DNA from: Larus michahellis
Taxonomy: Eukaryota > Chordata > Aves > Charadriiformes > Laridae
Assembly (NCBI RefSeq): GCF_964199755.1
Contig: NC_133903.1
Location: forward strand, 3,551,001-3,615,000
Direction: 5' to 3'
DNA: 64,000 bases
Part shown: in pieces, positions 34,501 through 44,280 of the stretch
Layout: every line of letters begins with the position of its first letter
How positions within the stretch are numbered: position 1 is the first letter of the stretch
The notes under the pieces: model-generated
Seen by the model: only the letters and a program-made list of their open reading frames with translations
Told to the model about the DNA's origin: nothing
The model's database searches: none
Made by a program: the position numbers and the translations under genes

Positions 34501-37390
34501 ATGACAACTGCAAATCAAAAGCTGGAAGTACTAGAACTTTGTAATATGAAGCTAAGAACAGTCAATTTCCAGAATCTTTAGAAGTGTTATGTAAGCACCA
34601 TTTATTTGTGGCTTACTTCTTAATAAGGAAGGACACGTACTTGTTTACTCTGAGAATTTCTCTATAAGTTTGAGGTTAAAACAAATTTTATCTAGCAGAA
34701 AGGCAACAATGCCTCCTCCTATAGTAAAGTAAATCTGCTTTATATTGCTTCAGGTTCTAAAGAAAACATTTCAAGCAACATCCAAGTGGTTGGTGCGCTT
34801 GCATGAACTGTCCTGCTCCACCAGTCAGTGGCAACAAACTGAGAAGATTTTGGCAGGTAACGAAGCTATTCAAGTTGGGACAAACAGCAGTTAGTTGCAT
34901 ACGTGAAATCTGCTCTTGCCTACCTTTCCTGCTCAAAGCACTTAGGATTCATTTGTCCACAATTATGTTGAATTTAGATTTAGCTGCCCAAATAGTGCTT
35001 TGAAGACCTCTGGGAGAAGTACGCGGCAGCAGCAAAAGGGATTGCAGCAGATAAAATGATAGAGAGGTTGTACAGCGATTGCTTCAGTAAGGCTTGTTGC
35101 TTTTCATGTCTGTTCACGCTTGTCACTTGGCTTTTACAGATGTGTTTCTGGTGCTGCAGAAGCGTTTGTGCAGTCCTTGCTGGGAAGTAAGAGATTCTTC
35201 TCTGGAGTTCCTCACTGTCCTGATTAAATGCTTGAGAGGTAGGTGCAGAGATTTAACGGTTCAGATTGGAGGAGTATTTCTTTTGATGTTATGAAAATCA
35301 GTCAGGCTTGTGAAGCATCCTCTGACCTATAACTGGAGGAGTAAGAAAAGAAAGAAGCGTCAAGATTTTTCACTCCTAGATCACAATCAAAATCTGACAA
35401 AAAGATTAATAAACTACTTTTCTGTTGAACTCAGATTACTGCGTGCTCCTTAATGGCAGCTGTGGGACGTTAAACTGAGGGATGTTGAGACAGTCATATA
35501 TGTTGAGACATGTATGTGAAGGCAGGTGACAATGCTTAATGGCCCATAATACTTTCCCTTTTTTGAGTTTGCTCTGCAGTGGAGTCTGCCTGGTTTCACT
35601 CAGCAGGCTGGGGGCTGGGATTTAGGAGGCTAAAAGCCTAGATCTGCTTTGCAGGCTTTGGATTAATTACCGATTTTCCACTTTACTGGTAGCTCAGGCT
35701 TTGCAGCAGGTAGCACTAAGGCAATGTTAATTCTCCTACAGTAGCTCTGCGATGTTGGATGTTGTCGACTACTGTTGTCCCCAGGTCACAAAGGAAGTAT
35801 CCAGCACGCTCAGCTGCATTAGCAGTTTACCCTGCAGCCCCTCTCCGTGCTGCAGTTGCATTCTTTTTCTTTGCCACATGCCTTAACAACAAGAAAGGAA
35901 GACTATTTTTTCCTCCTTTAAGCAAAGGCATAAGTTTGATGAGGCTGAAACCATGTCCTCGCTTGCCCGGAGAAAGTTTTTCTTGCTGCTAGAACAACTG
36001 TAAATGGATTTTTCCAAGTTCCAGTGTCTAGCAGGGCGTGACTGAAAGTCACCAAGGTGCTGGAAAATGGGGAGCCTGACACAGAGGATCTGTGCTCTCG
36101 TGAGCAGCTGCCTGGTCTTTGCAGTGGCTCAGCTCACTGGCAGCTGTCCCTGCAGTCAGCGGGCATCCTTGTATGACGCAAAGAACTGTTTGCATTGGAA
36201 ACAGCTTCATGCTCCGAGAGAATAAAGCCTCGCTTCTTTGGATTGCTGTCTTGTTTACAGACCAGGATGAGTTCAGGCAGTCTCTCCTGTCTTCGGAGGT
36301 GCCGAGTCTTACAGAAAACCTGCTTGAGGATCCAGAAAGCTACGTGCGAGCGAGTGCTGTGACTGCTGTGGGACACTTGGCCTTCATTACTTTCTTTGCT
36401 CCAGAGTTGCCTGTCATAGGGAATCAGTATAATAAAGAGGTACGATGACTTTGTGTAGCCCGCTGCAGAATCAAGCAGAACTACCCATCGGTTTTCTGCT
36501 GTACTGTTTATAACTTTCTTCGCAAGTTATCTGCAGTCTCGTGCAGGCAGATTTCACGATCAGTAACAAAGAGACTAGATTTTTTTATTTGTGCTGTTCT
36601 TGTTTCTTTGCATGTTCCTCCCCTCATTGTGCTTTCTCTTTGTCTTTTTTACATTTAGAACACTGTAGCAAAACTTCAGGAAATCTTGTCAAAGGACCCA
36701 GAGGGCTTTCCCAGGAGGGCTGTGATCAGCATGTTCACCAAGTGGCTGAGACAAGGCTGCACAGGTCGGATGGAAGATACAGAGCAGTTTGTCTCTAGAG
36801 TGATCCAAACTGTGGAGCATGACTTAGACTGGGAAGTCAGACTTGGTGGTTTGGAACTGGTTGAAGTTTTCTGTAGTCAGACAATTTGCCAACTTGGCCT
36901 TCCTAGATGCTCATCTGTTCCTGTCTTGTCTGCAGTCGCTAGTTCCATTCATCAGAATAGGTCGCTGCAGATATTTTGCAGAGCAAAACTGTTCAGCTTT
37001 TTGTTTCGGTCTTTGTGTGACTGTGACAAACCAGTAGGTCAGAGAGCCTGTGATATACTCTTTGCCTTAAGAGGTAATTTCTATCCAACTGGTACCCCGA
37101 GGGATTCACAAGAGACCGGAGAGTTACCTGCAGGACATGGCATTGCCTGGTTACAAAGGACACTAAGGCAGGGTTCTCTGGCCCAGAACTTCCCCACAGG
37201 TGGTGGTAATGGGGTGGATTTTGAGGATCCGGAGAGCATGATGCTAGCTTTGGGTACAATAGACTTAGAAGAGCTCCACGATGAGCTCAACAGAAGTAGT
37301 GACCATGTGGAGAAGAGCCCTCAGTCCCTCTTACAGGACATCCTTGCTACTGTGGGGACCATAGAGGAGAATGAAGCTGACTGTTACTGA
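28338..37390 (+). CDS. BRAT1: BRAT1, BRCA1-associated ATM activator 1 (complete, 13 coding exons)
   Basis: BRAT1 is a HEAT/ARM-type helical-repeat protein that binds BRCA1 and ATM and associates with the INTS9/INTS11 endonuclease module; human loss causes lethal neonatal rigidity and seizures. Thirteen exons join in phase to 2556 bases and 851 residues from the first ATG (human 821). Matches to the human protein include [74 protein letters not shown] and the C-terminal [15 protein letters not shown] ending in EADCY. There are two in-frame starts, 28338 and 28389. The later one ([14 protein letters not shown]) aligns with the human start MDPECAQLLPALCA; the earlier has a better Kozak context and adds 17 residues. 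It is divergent from IQCE. Identification is secure; the start is open. Confidence 0.96.
28844..28998 (+). CDS. BRAT1: BRAT1 coding exon 2 (residues 60-111)
   Basis: Acceptor GGTCTCTAG, donor CAG|GTGAGT. It encodes [14 protein letters not shown] and [10 protein letters not shown], matching human LQEHPCLVELL and VLSFSLRLAG. Confidence 0.93.
29766..29910 (+). CDS. BRAT1: BRAT1 coding exon 3 (residues 112-159)
   Basis: It begins at a NAGNAG acceptor (CTCAGCAG|GAG). Using the first AG starts the exon at 29763 and adds one Gln, giving LQQEKLL like human LQQGELL. Encodes [19 protein letters not shown] and [12 protein letters not shown]. Donor GGTG|GTGAGT. Confidence 0.9.
30827..31199 (+). CDS. BRAT1: BRAT1 coding exon 4 (residues 160-283)
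   Basis: Acceptor TTTCACACAG, donor GCATG|GTAAAG. It encodes [20 protein letters not shown] and [16 protein letters not shown], matching human [20 protein letters not shown]. Helical-repeat sequence. Confidence 0.95.
31295..31414 (+). CDS. BRAT1: BRAT1 coding exon 5 (residues 284-323)
   Basis: Acceptor TTTCTCAG, donor AAATG|GTAGGA. It encodes [20 protein letters not shown] and [12 protein letters not shown], matching human SPVFSSSDGSLW and GPLALGILKLEH. Confidence 0.93.
31838..32170 (-). mobile_element. Old CR1 LINE 3' fragment
   Basis: Read on the minus strand it is a diverged CR1 tail. Plus-strand marks are acttaggttagaaggaaccc, ctagttcaacctcttgctca, then gggcaacttgttccagtgc and ttggaatctacactgttgca, the order of an inverted CR1 3' end. 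It lies in a BRAT1 intron and is more degraded than the copies at 19.2 and 59.8 kb. Confidence 0.85.
32551..32642 (+). CDS. BRAT1: BRAT1 coding exon 6 (residues 324-354)
   Basis: Acceptor CTCCTTGAAG, donor GCAG|GTACAG. It encodes [20 protein letters not shown], matching human [20 protein letters not shown]. Confidence 0.92.
32900..33018 (+). CDS. BRAT1: BRAT1 coding exon 7 (residues 355-394)
   Basis: Acceptor GTCCTGTAG, donor CTG|GTAACG. It encodes [20 protein letters not shown] then AHLEEL, matching human [20 protein letters not shown]. Confidence 0.95.
33519..33705 (+). CDS. BRAT1: BRAT1 coding exon 8 (residues 395-456)
   Basis: Acceptor TTTCATTAG, donor AAAG|GTGGGT. It encodes [14 protein letters not shown] and [17 protein letters not shown], matching human CVRVQRAALDFLGTLSQ. 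Confidence 0.94.
34095..34168 (+). CDS. BRAT1: BRAT1 coding exon 9 (residues 457-481)
   Basis: Acceptor TGTTTCAG, donor ACT|GTGAGT. It encodes [19 protein letters not shown], matching human ALAVLLECLESPGSSPT. Confidence 0.92.
34754..34856 (+). CDS. BRAT1: BRAT1 coding exon 10 (residues 482-515)
   Basis: Acceptor TTGCTTCAG, donor GCAG|GTAACG. It encodes [16 protein letters not shown], matching human VLKKAFQATLRWLLS. Confidence 0.94.
35140..35238 (+). CDS. BRAT1: BRAT1 coding exon 11 (residues 516-548)
   Basis: Acceptor CTTTTACAG, donor AGAG|GTAGGT. It encodes [20 protein letters not shown], nearly identical to human. Confidence 0.96.
36261..36439 (+). CDS. BRAT1: BRAT1 coding exon 12 (residues 549-608)
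   Basis: Acceptor TTGTTTACAG, donor GAG|GTACGA. It encodes [20 protein letters not shown] then [12 protein letters not shown], matching human [20 protein letters not shown]. Confidence 0.95.
36659..37390 (+). CDS. BRAT1: BRAT1 coding exon 13 and stop (residues 609-851)
   Basis: Acceptor TTTACATTTAG, stop TGA at 37388-37390. It encodes [57 protein letters not shown] and the conserved terminal EADCY. Confidence 0.97.
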   Translation, partial: NTVAKLQEILSKDPEGFPRRAVISMFTKWLRQGCTGRMEDTEQFVSRVIQTVEHDLDWEVRLGGLELVEVFCSQTICQLGLPRCSSVPVLSAVASSIHQNRSLQIFCRAKLFSFLFRSLCDCDKPVGQRACDILFALRGNFYPTGTPRDSQETGELPAGHGIAWLQRTLRQGSLAQNFPTGGGNGVDFEDPESMMLALGTIDLEELHDELNRSSDHVEKSPQSLLQDILATVGTIEENEADCY

Positions 37391-37591
37391 AGACACCTTT
37401 TGCTCTGATGGAGCAGTGCTTAGGCAGTTTCCTTCTCCAGTAGAATTTTTTGTTACCACTCCGGAAGCCTTCTTTTTATCCTCTCTCAAGAGAGTGTTAT
37501 GCTGAATAGAGAAAAGGATGGTTTCATTAACTGTTAAAATAAGTCTTTGCTTTAAGACTGATGAATTTTTTCGTTAAAAAGTGTAGACTCC

Positions 37592-37597
37592 AATAAA
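37592..37597 (+). terminator. BRAT1 poly(A) signal
   Basis: AATAAA about 200 bases after the BRAT1 stop, followed by T-rich sequence from 37607. It implies a short 3' UTR ending near 37615. Confidence 0.8.
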
Positions 37598-40500
37598 CTG
37601 CAATTTGTTTTTCAAAGTAAATACATTAAGAAATGCATTTGTTTGTTTTTTAAGTCCTGTGTCATTCAAGAAATACCAGACCATGCCTGCATGAGGAAAC
37701 ATTTTTAAAAAACAAAACGGTGACTGAAAACAAGTTGTTGCATGCTCCCTTTAGAGCCAGAGGGACACTTGTTTTGACTTTGCCCATAACTCCATTCTAA
37801 AAAACAGAGTTCCCTGTTGCATTTTGAGGTCTAGAGCAGGTGGTCACATTTAAGGAGTCAAAAGCTGATCATCTTTAACATTACAGACTTTCTTCTACAG
37901 ATAATATACTATATCCCCTAATATATCTGTATCTCAGCAGTCACACTAAAAAATTGACTTTGTTTTTAATTGAAGCCAGAAGCAAGTCCGTTTTGCTGAA
38001 TTTTTCAAGTGCTCCTATTCTCCATTCCTAAAGAACTAAGACAGCTTCTAACTAATAAGAGAAGCTGACACCTGCAGCTTTTTCATGATAAAAATAGATC
38101 TACTCTTAGTTTTGGTAACCAATTAGAAAACAGCAGCTATCGTGCGAATGGCAACCTGTTTTCTGAGAAAAAAATTGCCATTTAAAAAAAAAAAAAAAAA
38201 CAACTCAGGGAAGACTGTAGTTTGCAACTTACTCCAGTGTCTTGCCATATGCTAAGAAACTTTCTGAAACTTGGGGGCGGGGAAGTACCTTTACCAGTAG
38301 GTGAATGGAGGCTGCATATTCCTTTCCAGCGCTGAGGTGTTACTTAGCATCCTTTATCCTCCAGCAGCCAGCATAGAGGATAACACTCATTTTGGGCTAA
38401 CAGAGGCTACAGCATTTAACGTAGTAGAAAAGCTTCTGCCGTCTCCTCCTTCAATATTATCCCTGCAGCAGCGCAATGGGGTGAGATGTAGTTGGAATTC
38501 CTTGCTGTTGAGGTTGAGGAGTTACTCCATGCTTTTTAATGAAGTCAGCACGCTTACCTCTCGCTCTGCGCACAGCTTTATGTATGACAGAGCCCCTGGG
38601 TGTTGTCCCAGCAGCCGTCATTAGGAGAAAGTAGCTCTGCTTCTGATATACAATTCTACACCTGGCAAAAGACAGGAGATATTAAAAATCAGCCCTTTTC
38701 CTGCCACTGTGTTTTTCTCAGAAATTGAAAGGGCTAGTGGGAGAGAGGGGATTTGCTTTTAAAGCAGCCCAGATTGTTTGTGGAGTTTTAGCAATCCTGT
38801 CTGGCAAAGGGATTATAGTTCCAAAACGAGCATCACGTGTTGGCAATAGGTCAGATGTGCTCCAGGAAAGGAGACAGCAGGTTGCTGGGTAAACATTTTC
38901 CTCCCCTTCGTCACTGGAATTCTTCTGATTTCAGGGCTGTGCAGTTTAGGAGACTCCAAGGAATTAGTCAAATATCAGCAAATTGGAAAAGTAACTTATT
39001 ACAGAAGGAAAACTCCACTGCTTATTACTGAGGTCCCTTGACTCCCAGACCTATTAGTTTTTGATGGAACTTTTTTTTTCTTTTTCTATCTGCTGGGGTA
39101 ATGGTGACATTGTTACGTTTATATCATTTGCCTAATTGCAGTGCAAAGTCTTGTTTATACACAGGATGCTCATACCCTAAAAACCCGATGTACAACAAAC
39201 TGGGAGCGCTCCTTGTTTTTAGCAGGGGAATTAAGGACTCCTCTCATCTTCAATTAAAAACAGGTCTTCACCTCCAGCAATTAGGTGACTCAGTGCTGAT
39301 TTTGTACTTCTCTCTCTTACGAGCTCACTACATTGCCTTACTTTGCTGTCTCTGCTGCTCTAGTTACATTAGAGAGTCTTATTAACGCTGAGATTCTTGG
39401 ACTGACATCCTGCACCTGATAATTGGGAGAAACGTGGAGAGTCGTGAACATCTGAGCAGTGTGAGGAACAAGTGCCAGGGAATAGAGAAATTATGGAGAT
39501 GAAAGCAAAAGAAAAGTGTTTCTTTCCATAGAAAATGATGGCAGTGGGTCTTGCGAGATGAAAATTTAGCTACTGAATTAGTAAACACACCAACAGCTAC
39601 TACCGTGAATCATCCCTCATGCTGGGAAGCCATATGCTTCCAGTTAAGAACTCACGTGCAAGCCCTACCCCACTTACTTACACTGCTAACTCATTTCCAA
39701 CCCACTTCTTACCTACCAAAGCTTTTTTTTTTTGCACCTCCACAGGATCCTTATCCCAGCCACACAGCTGTCTGCTGGGCTAAGAGTTTACGCCGCGTGG
39801 TACGCCTTGCCAAGGAGCTGTGGTTGCGGTGCACCTCGGGGGAGGCTTTCTCTCTCGAGGAGACGGTCCTGAGAAGCAGACTTGTTACCCCCACGTGCAC
39901 GCTGAGCGTTCACTTCAACAAGTGCTATTGCCACTTACCACTTCATAACGTCGTTATGTCACTTCACGACGCCACAACAGCGGTCCCTCCATAAGCTCTA
40001 GACGCCCAGCTCGCTCCTGTGGCACACTGAGGACTCCAACAGCACAGAGAAGGGGGTGGGCTGCCTGGGCTGCCTTTATGGGCAGAGGAGAAAGTTCAAA
40101 GCTGCCTTTTTGGGATGGATTTCTGTGGAAACTGCTGCTTTCACGCCGCCAGTGCTGTGGCTGCGTAGGGTTCCTGCAGGAGGCAGGCAGCACAGGGAGT
40201 TTTCTCCATGCACGCACACGCCAGCTGATTTCAGCAAAGGCTGTGGCCAGACGCGGGTCTCATTGAACGCAGAAGCACCAAGGCTCAGGTCTGTCATCCG
40301 CTTTAATGCGGGCAGCAGGCAGTAGCAATACAAGCGGTATCAACGCTGAACATCACAGATTAGAAAAAGGTACATTTCCGATGGCTGGTGCTGTGAGAGA
40401 AGATGATGACAAAGCTCATTTCAGCTCTTTATCTGCACAGGGGCAATGGAAGTTGTGTTGCCTGATCCGTACGCAGGTACGAAACGCCTAGAGTCGCTTT

Positions 40501-42586
40501 CAACACGTTTCAGCAAAGCTCTGAAGAAAGGCTTTATCCTTTAACTGCTCGGACTCACACAGACACAGGAGGGAATAAGCATCTTTGGCTCAGTCCTGCA
40601 CTAGCATCGGCTTTATAAAAGCTGCCAAAAGAACGGCTGTTAATTTTCTGTTTTAATACACTGGGCATTTAAAATACAGAGAATATTCTTTGCCTAATTA
40701 TACTAATTGCACAACTTGGTCAAAAATGGGCCATAAACGTCTAAGGCTGTTGCTTTAGCTTAGATATATGTGACCTGTGACTACAGACCAACTCCTGCGT
40801 ATCTTTGCAATTTCTTTTGTCCGTCCCTAATAAAGTTCGCTCCACCTTTCAATACATATTCATCAAGGCTTCTAAAAACCACCGTGAGTTGGAGAGGAAA
40901 CTCGCTGACCAGCTTCACTGCAGAACTTCTCAGCAGTTTACAATGGAAAAATGTATCGGTAGCAGCACCTCTGTAGTCTGTGTCATTTCCCTTTAGAGCA
41001 GCGGGTTTTTTTGTCCTCTGCTGGGAAATAAACCACCACTTAACGCGGCCAGACCTCAGCCTGCGTCAGATGTGCTGCTCCACAGACAGCACGCATCTTG
41101 CCTATAACCTTGCAAACCGGCACACGGAGAAATGGAAGGGCGCTCTTTCACAGCAGCGGGGTGTCTGTCTGACCCAGGCGGAGCAAAGCTGGTGAGGCAC
41201 AGCTGTCACGAAAGCAGCCAGGGCTCTGCAAACACACATCGTGGGGGCACGCTTGTGCCTCATCCCCAGGTGCAAGGGGATAGAGCAGTTTGCATCGAGA
41301 GTCCCTGCAATACTACAGGCGCAATTACACAAATGTTTCGGTTAAAGCAAAACGAAACTAAGGACAAGAGTGTTTATAGCTGTAAAATCAACACCAAGTC
41401 TCTGCTTAGAGCACAGGGGCTTATTGTGTTTATTTACTGGAAATGTAGAAGAGAGCTGGGAAGATGCCCCTCACACGGCCGCCTCCCAAAGAAACCCACC
41501 CAAACCGAGTCACTGCCCAGCTCCTTCTGCAGTTGCCAGCTGTAAGAGTCCATGCAAGGGCAGGAACGGGCTGTCTGGGACAGGGGGTGCATCTGCTCCT
41601 TTGAGGGACATCGTCCCGTTAGACCCAATCAGATGTAAAATAAAACCATGACCTTAAACAGCTCCCATAGAGCGTTAGCACTTTTCACTCCTTTTCAGTG
41701 CAAGATAGGTGAGGATTACCCTCAAGAGACAGATACGCTTTCAGATCTTCCTTCCCCCGTTTCATTATCTCTTCGTATTTGCAGTCTCCATTGAGCCCGT
41801 AGTCCCTGAGATTTCGGGCTGGGTCAGTAGGAGGGGGCAGGGAGGTTGTGCTGCTGTGACAGGGACGTCAAGGCTTGCCTCGGCTGGTCCCTCACCACCG
41901 CTACCACCACGCTCAGAGCTCTGGCCTCGAACCAGCTCCTGGGCTGGGCTGTGACCGGCACGAAGGAGCTGCAGAGCCAGGGCTGGCAGATGGTGAATCC
42001 AGGCTGTACGACTCGAAACACGCCTTGGCCCGGCCAAGCCAACTCCAAAATAAACCCAGATTAATCCGCGTTAGCCATCGCGCATGAGATTCTTCTGCTT
42101 TAGCCCTTGTAGAGGCCGGGCAGGGCACAGGTGAGCCCTGGAGCCCGTTGCTCTCTAAAGCGAACATCCTTGATGGGACGGATCTCGTGATTACTACTCT
42201 CATTACGTGCCAACGACAAAAAAGCTGCAGTTAAAACACGAATGGCAACGGTTGCTAAGTGACAGCATCCGCACAGGCTTGTCACAGCCGTGAGACAAAC
42301 AGCTGTGGCCGCACAGCAATCCCACCTTGTCCATGTAATTGAGGATAAAAATGCTGTTTTCATTACTGTCTAGTAACCTTAACTTTGACCTGTCAGGTTA
42401 TTTCATGCTTTAGGTTCTGACAAAGAGCCCTGTGAAAACAACGCTAAAGCCTCCACTGAAGCCAGTGGAAGTGAGTTTGATTCAAGATATCTTTAATATT
42501 GCATGCTCTTGCAACATTATTTTCTTCCTAGTGAACTAGTGCATAAGACAACACCACCGCTTTCCTGGATAAATGGCCCAGTTCTG

Positions 42587-42625
42587 AAAAAAAAAAAAAC
42601 AACAAACAAACAACAAAACAAAACA
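42587..42625. repeat. A-rich simple repeat
   Basis: An A run merging into imperfect AAC/AAAC units. Confidence 0.9.
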
Positions 42626-43980
42626 CGGAGCTGCGTGTCAGTATTTTCAGTGAGAGTCATTTGAAGAAACAACAACAACAACAAAAAAAATCAACAGAAA
42701 TCCCATCTGTCAGCTTCTAAAGCGAACCTGTGGGCTACGTTCAACACTGAAGGTCTCTGAAATAATTGGAAAAGATGACAACTTTTTCAGGGCTGCGAAC
42801 AACATAAACTTTATAAATAAAGTATTTAAGCTGGAACTTCAAAACTACATGAAGCGATGGCTGAGCCGTGAAGGACTCTGGGATCCAGCAAGGCACAAGG
42901 GGGTCACTTGCTCCAGTGAAAGCAGTGGTGGAACTGGGTGGGAGCCATAGGAGGTACTTAACCGTTTTGCCTGGGTGAAGTATTGCAAACCCTTAAAGTA
43001 GAGAGACCCTAATTAGCACAACAGGCAGCTCAGTGCATCCCAGGAAGATAATTTTAAAAAAAAAAAAAAAAGAAGAAAAAACCCTATTGCAAGAGGCTGT
43101 ATATAATAGCTCGCTCACCCTACGTACTCTTAGACATCGCAGAAAAACCTGGCAGCGGAGACAAAGGGACGGATCTGTCAACATCCTGTGAACAGATCAG
43201 AAGTGACCAGGAAAAGCCGCCACCCGGCTGCCAAGCGGAGCGGGAAATGCAGCCACGGAGCTCGGCACACACACAGCCGGCCCCGGGGCCCGCGGGGGCA
43301 CAGCGGGCGCCCCAACGCGAGGGATCACCTCCCGCTGCCCACGCAGCGCATCTGGGTGAAACGTCCCACCAGAGCGCGTGAGACCGCATTTACCCCAGTT
43401 CCGAGCGACTGCTGAAGCCAATTATGCCCTTCCCTTCCCTAATTCTCTTCCGGCTCCATCCACAGAAGCCCTGATTTCCAGCGCCAGGAGTAACAGCCCT
43501 GGCCCTGCCGATGGCTCTAACACCACGCAAGTCACCAGCCCAGTCAAAGCTCATCCACGTGGATCAAGCCAACTTGACTGTTGCCTTTGGTCACTATCTC
43601 CACGTCAGCGTGTTGAACACTTCTATTTTGCACATGGCGCCAGAGTAAAATGTCATTTCCTCCCCCCTTCTATACTTCATCCGTAAATGCAGCACTTTTC
43701 CTAGCTGTTCTTATTCCTCAGATTGCTTCACCACAGTCAAGACAGCGAGTGTGTCTCATACTGGTATTAAGACCCTGGGTCGCTGCTCTCTAAATCCCGC
43801 CGCACAGGGTGAATATTGCTGTGCCGACAAAGGTCTGACTTTTCAGCAGCATTAAATTAGGCAGCCCAAAGGTGTAGCACGCCGGCTGGCTGGCGGGATG
43901 AAAGGCACGTCCTCGGCGTACGCCGCAGCGCTGGCGGGCAGACAGCTCAGCCTCGCCGTTACTGCAGACATGGCATCACA

Positions 43981-44038
43981 GAGGGGGAGGGAAAAAAAAA
44001 AAAGAAAAAAAAAAAAAGAAAGAGAAGAGAGAGAAAGA
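43981..44038. repeat. GA/A-rich purine tract
   Basis: About 58 bases of almost pure purine, with two A runs of about a dozen each and gagaga units at the end. Confidence 0.9.
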
Positions 44039-44235
44039 CACCTCCTGTCTCCCTAATTCCTGTTGAGAACTTCTGCCCCGTAGGGATCAGCCTTGCCTTC
44101 CTCCCTAGTTTGGGAGCGTCTTCTCCGCCCTTTATTTATTACGACGAGATCAAAGATCCATCTCCATGGAAACGTCTGAGCTCAAAGAGTTTCTGCACTA
44201 CGGCTTTGCATCCCGCACGGAGCGTTTGGCACTGG

Positions 44236-44280
44236 TTTGTTTTGGTTTTCTGTTTTTTTTGTTTTGTTTTGTTTTTTTTT
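44236..44280. repeat. T-rich simple repeat (TTTTG)
   Basis: Imperfect gtttt units ending in a T run. Confidence 0.9.
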
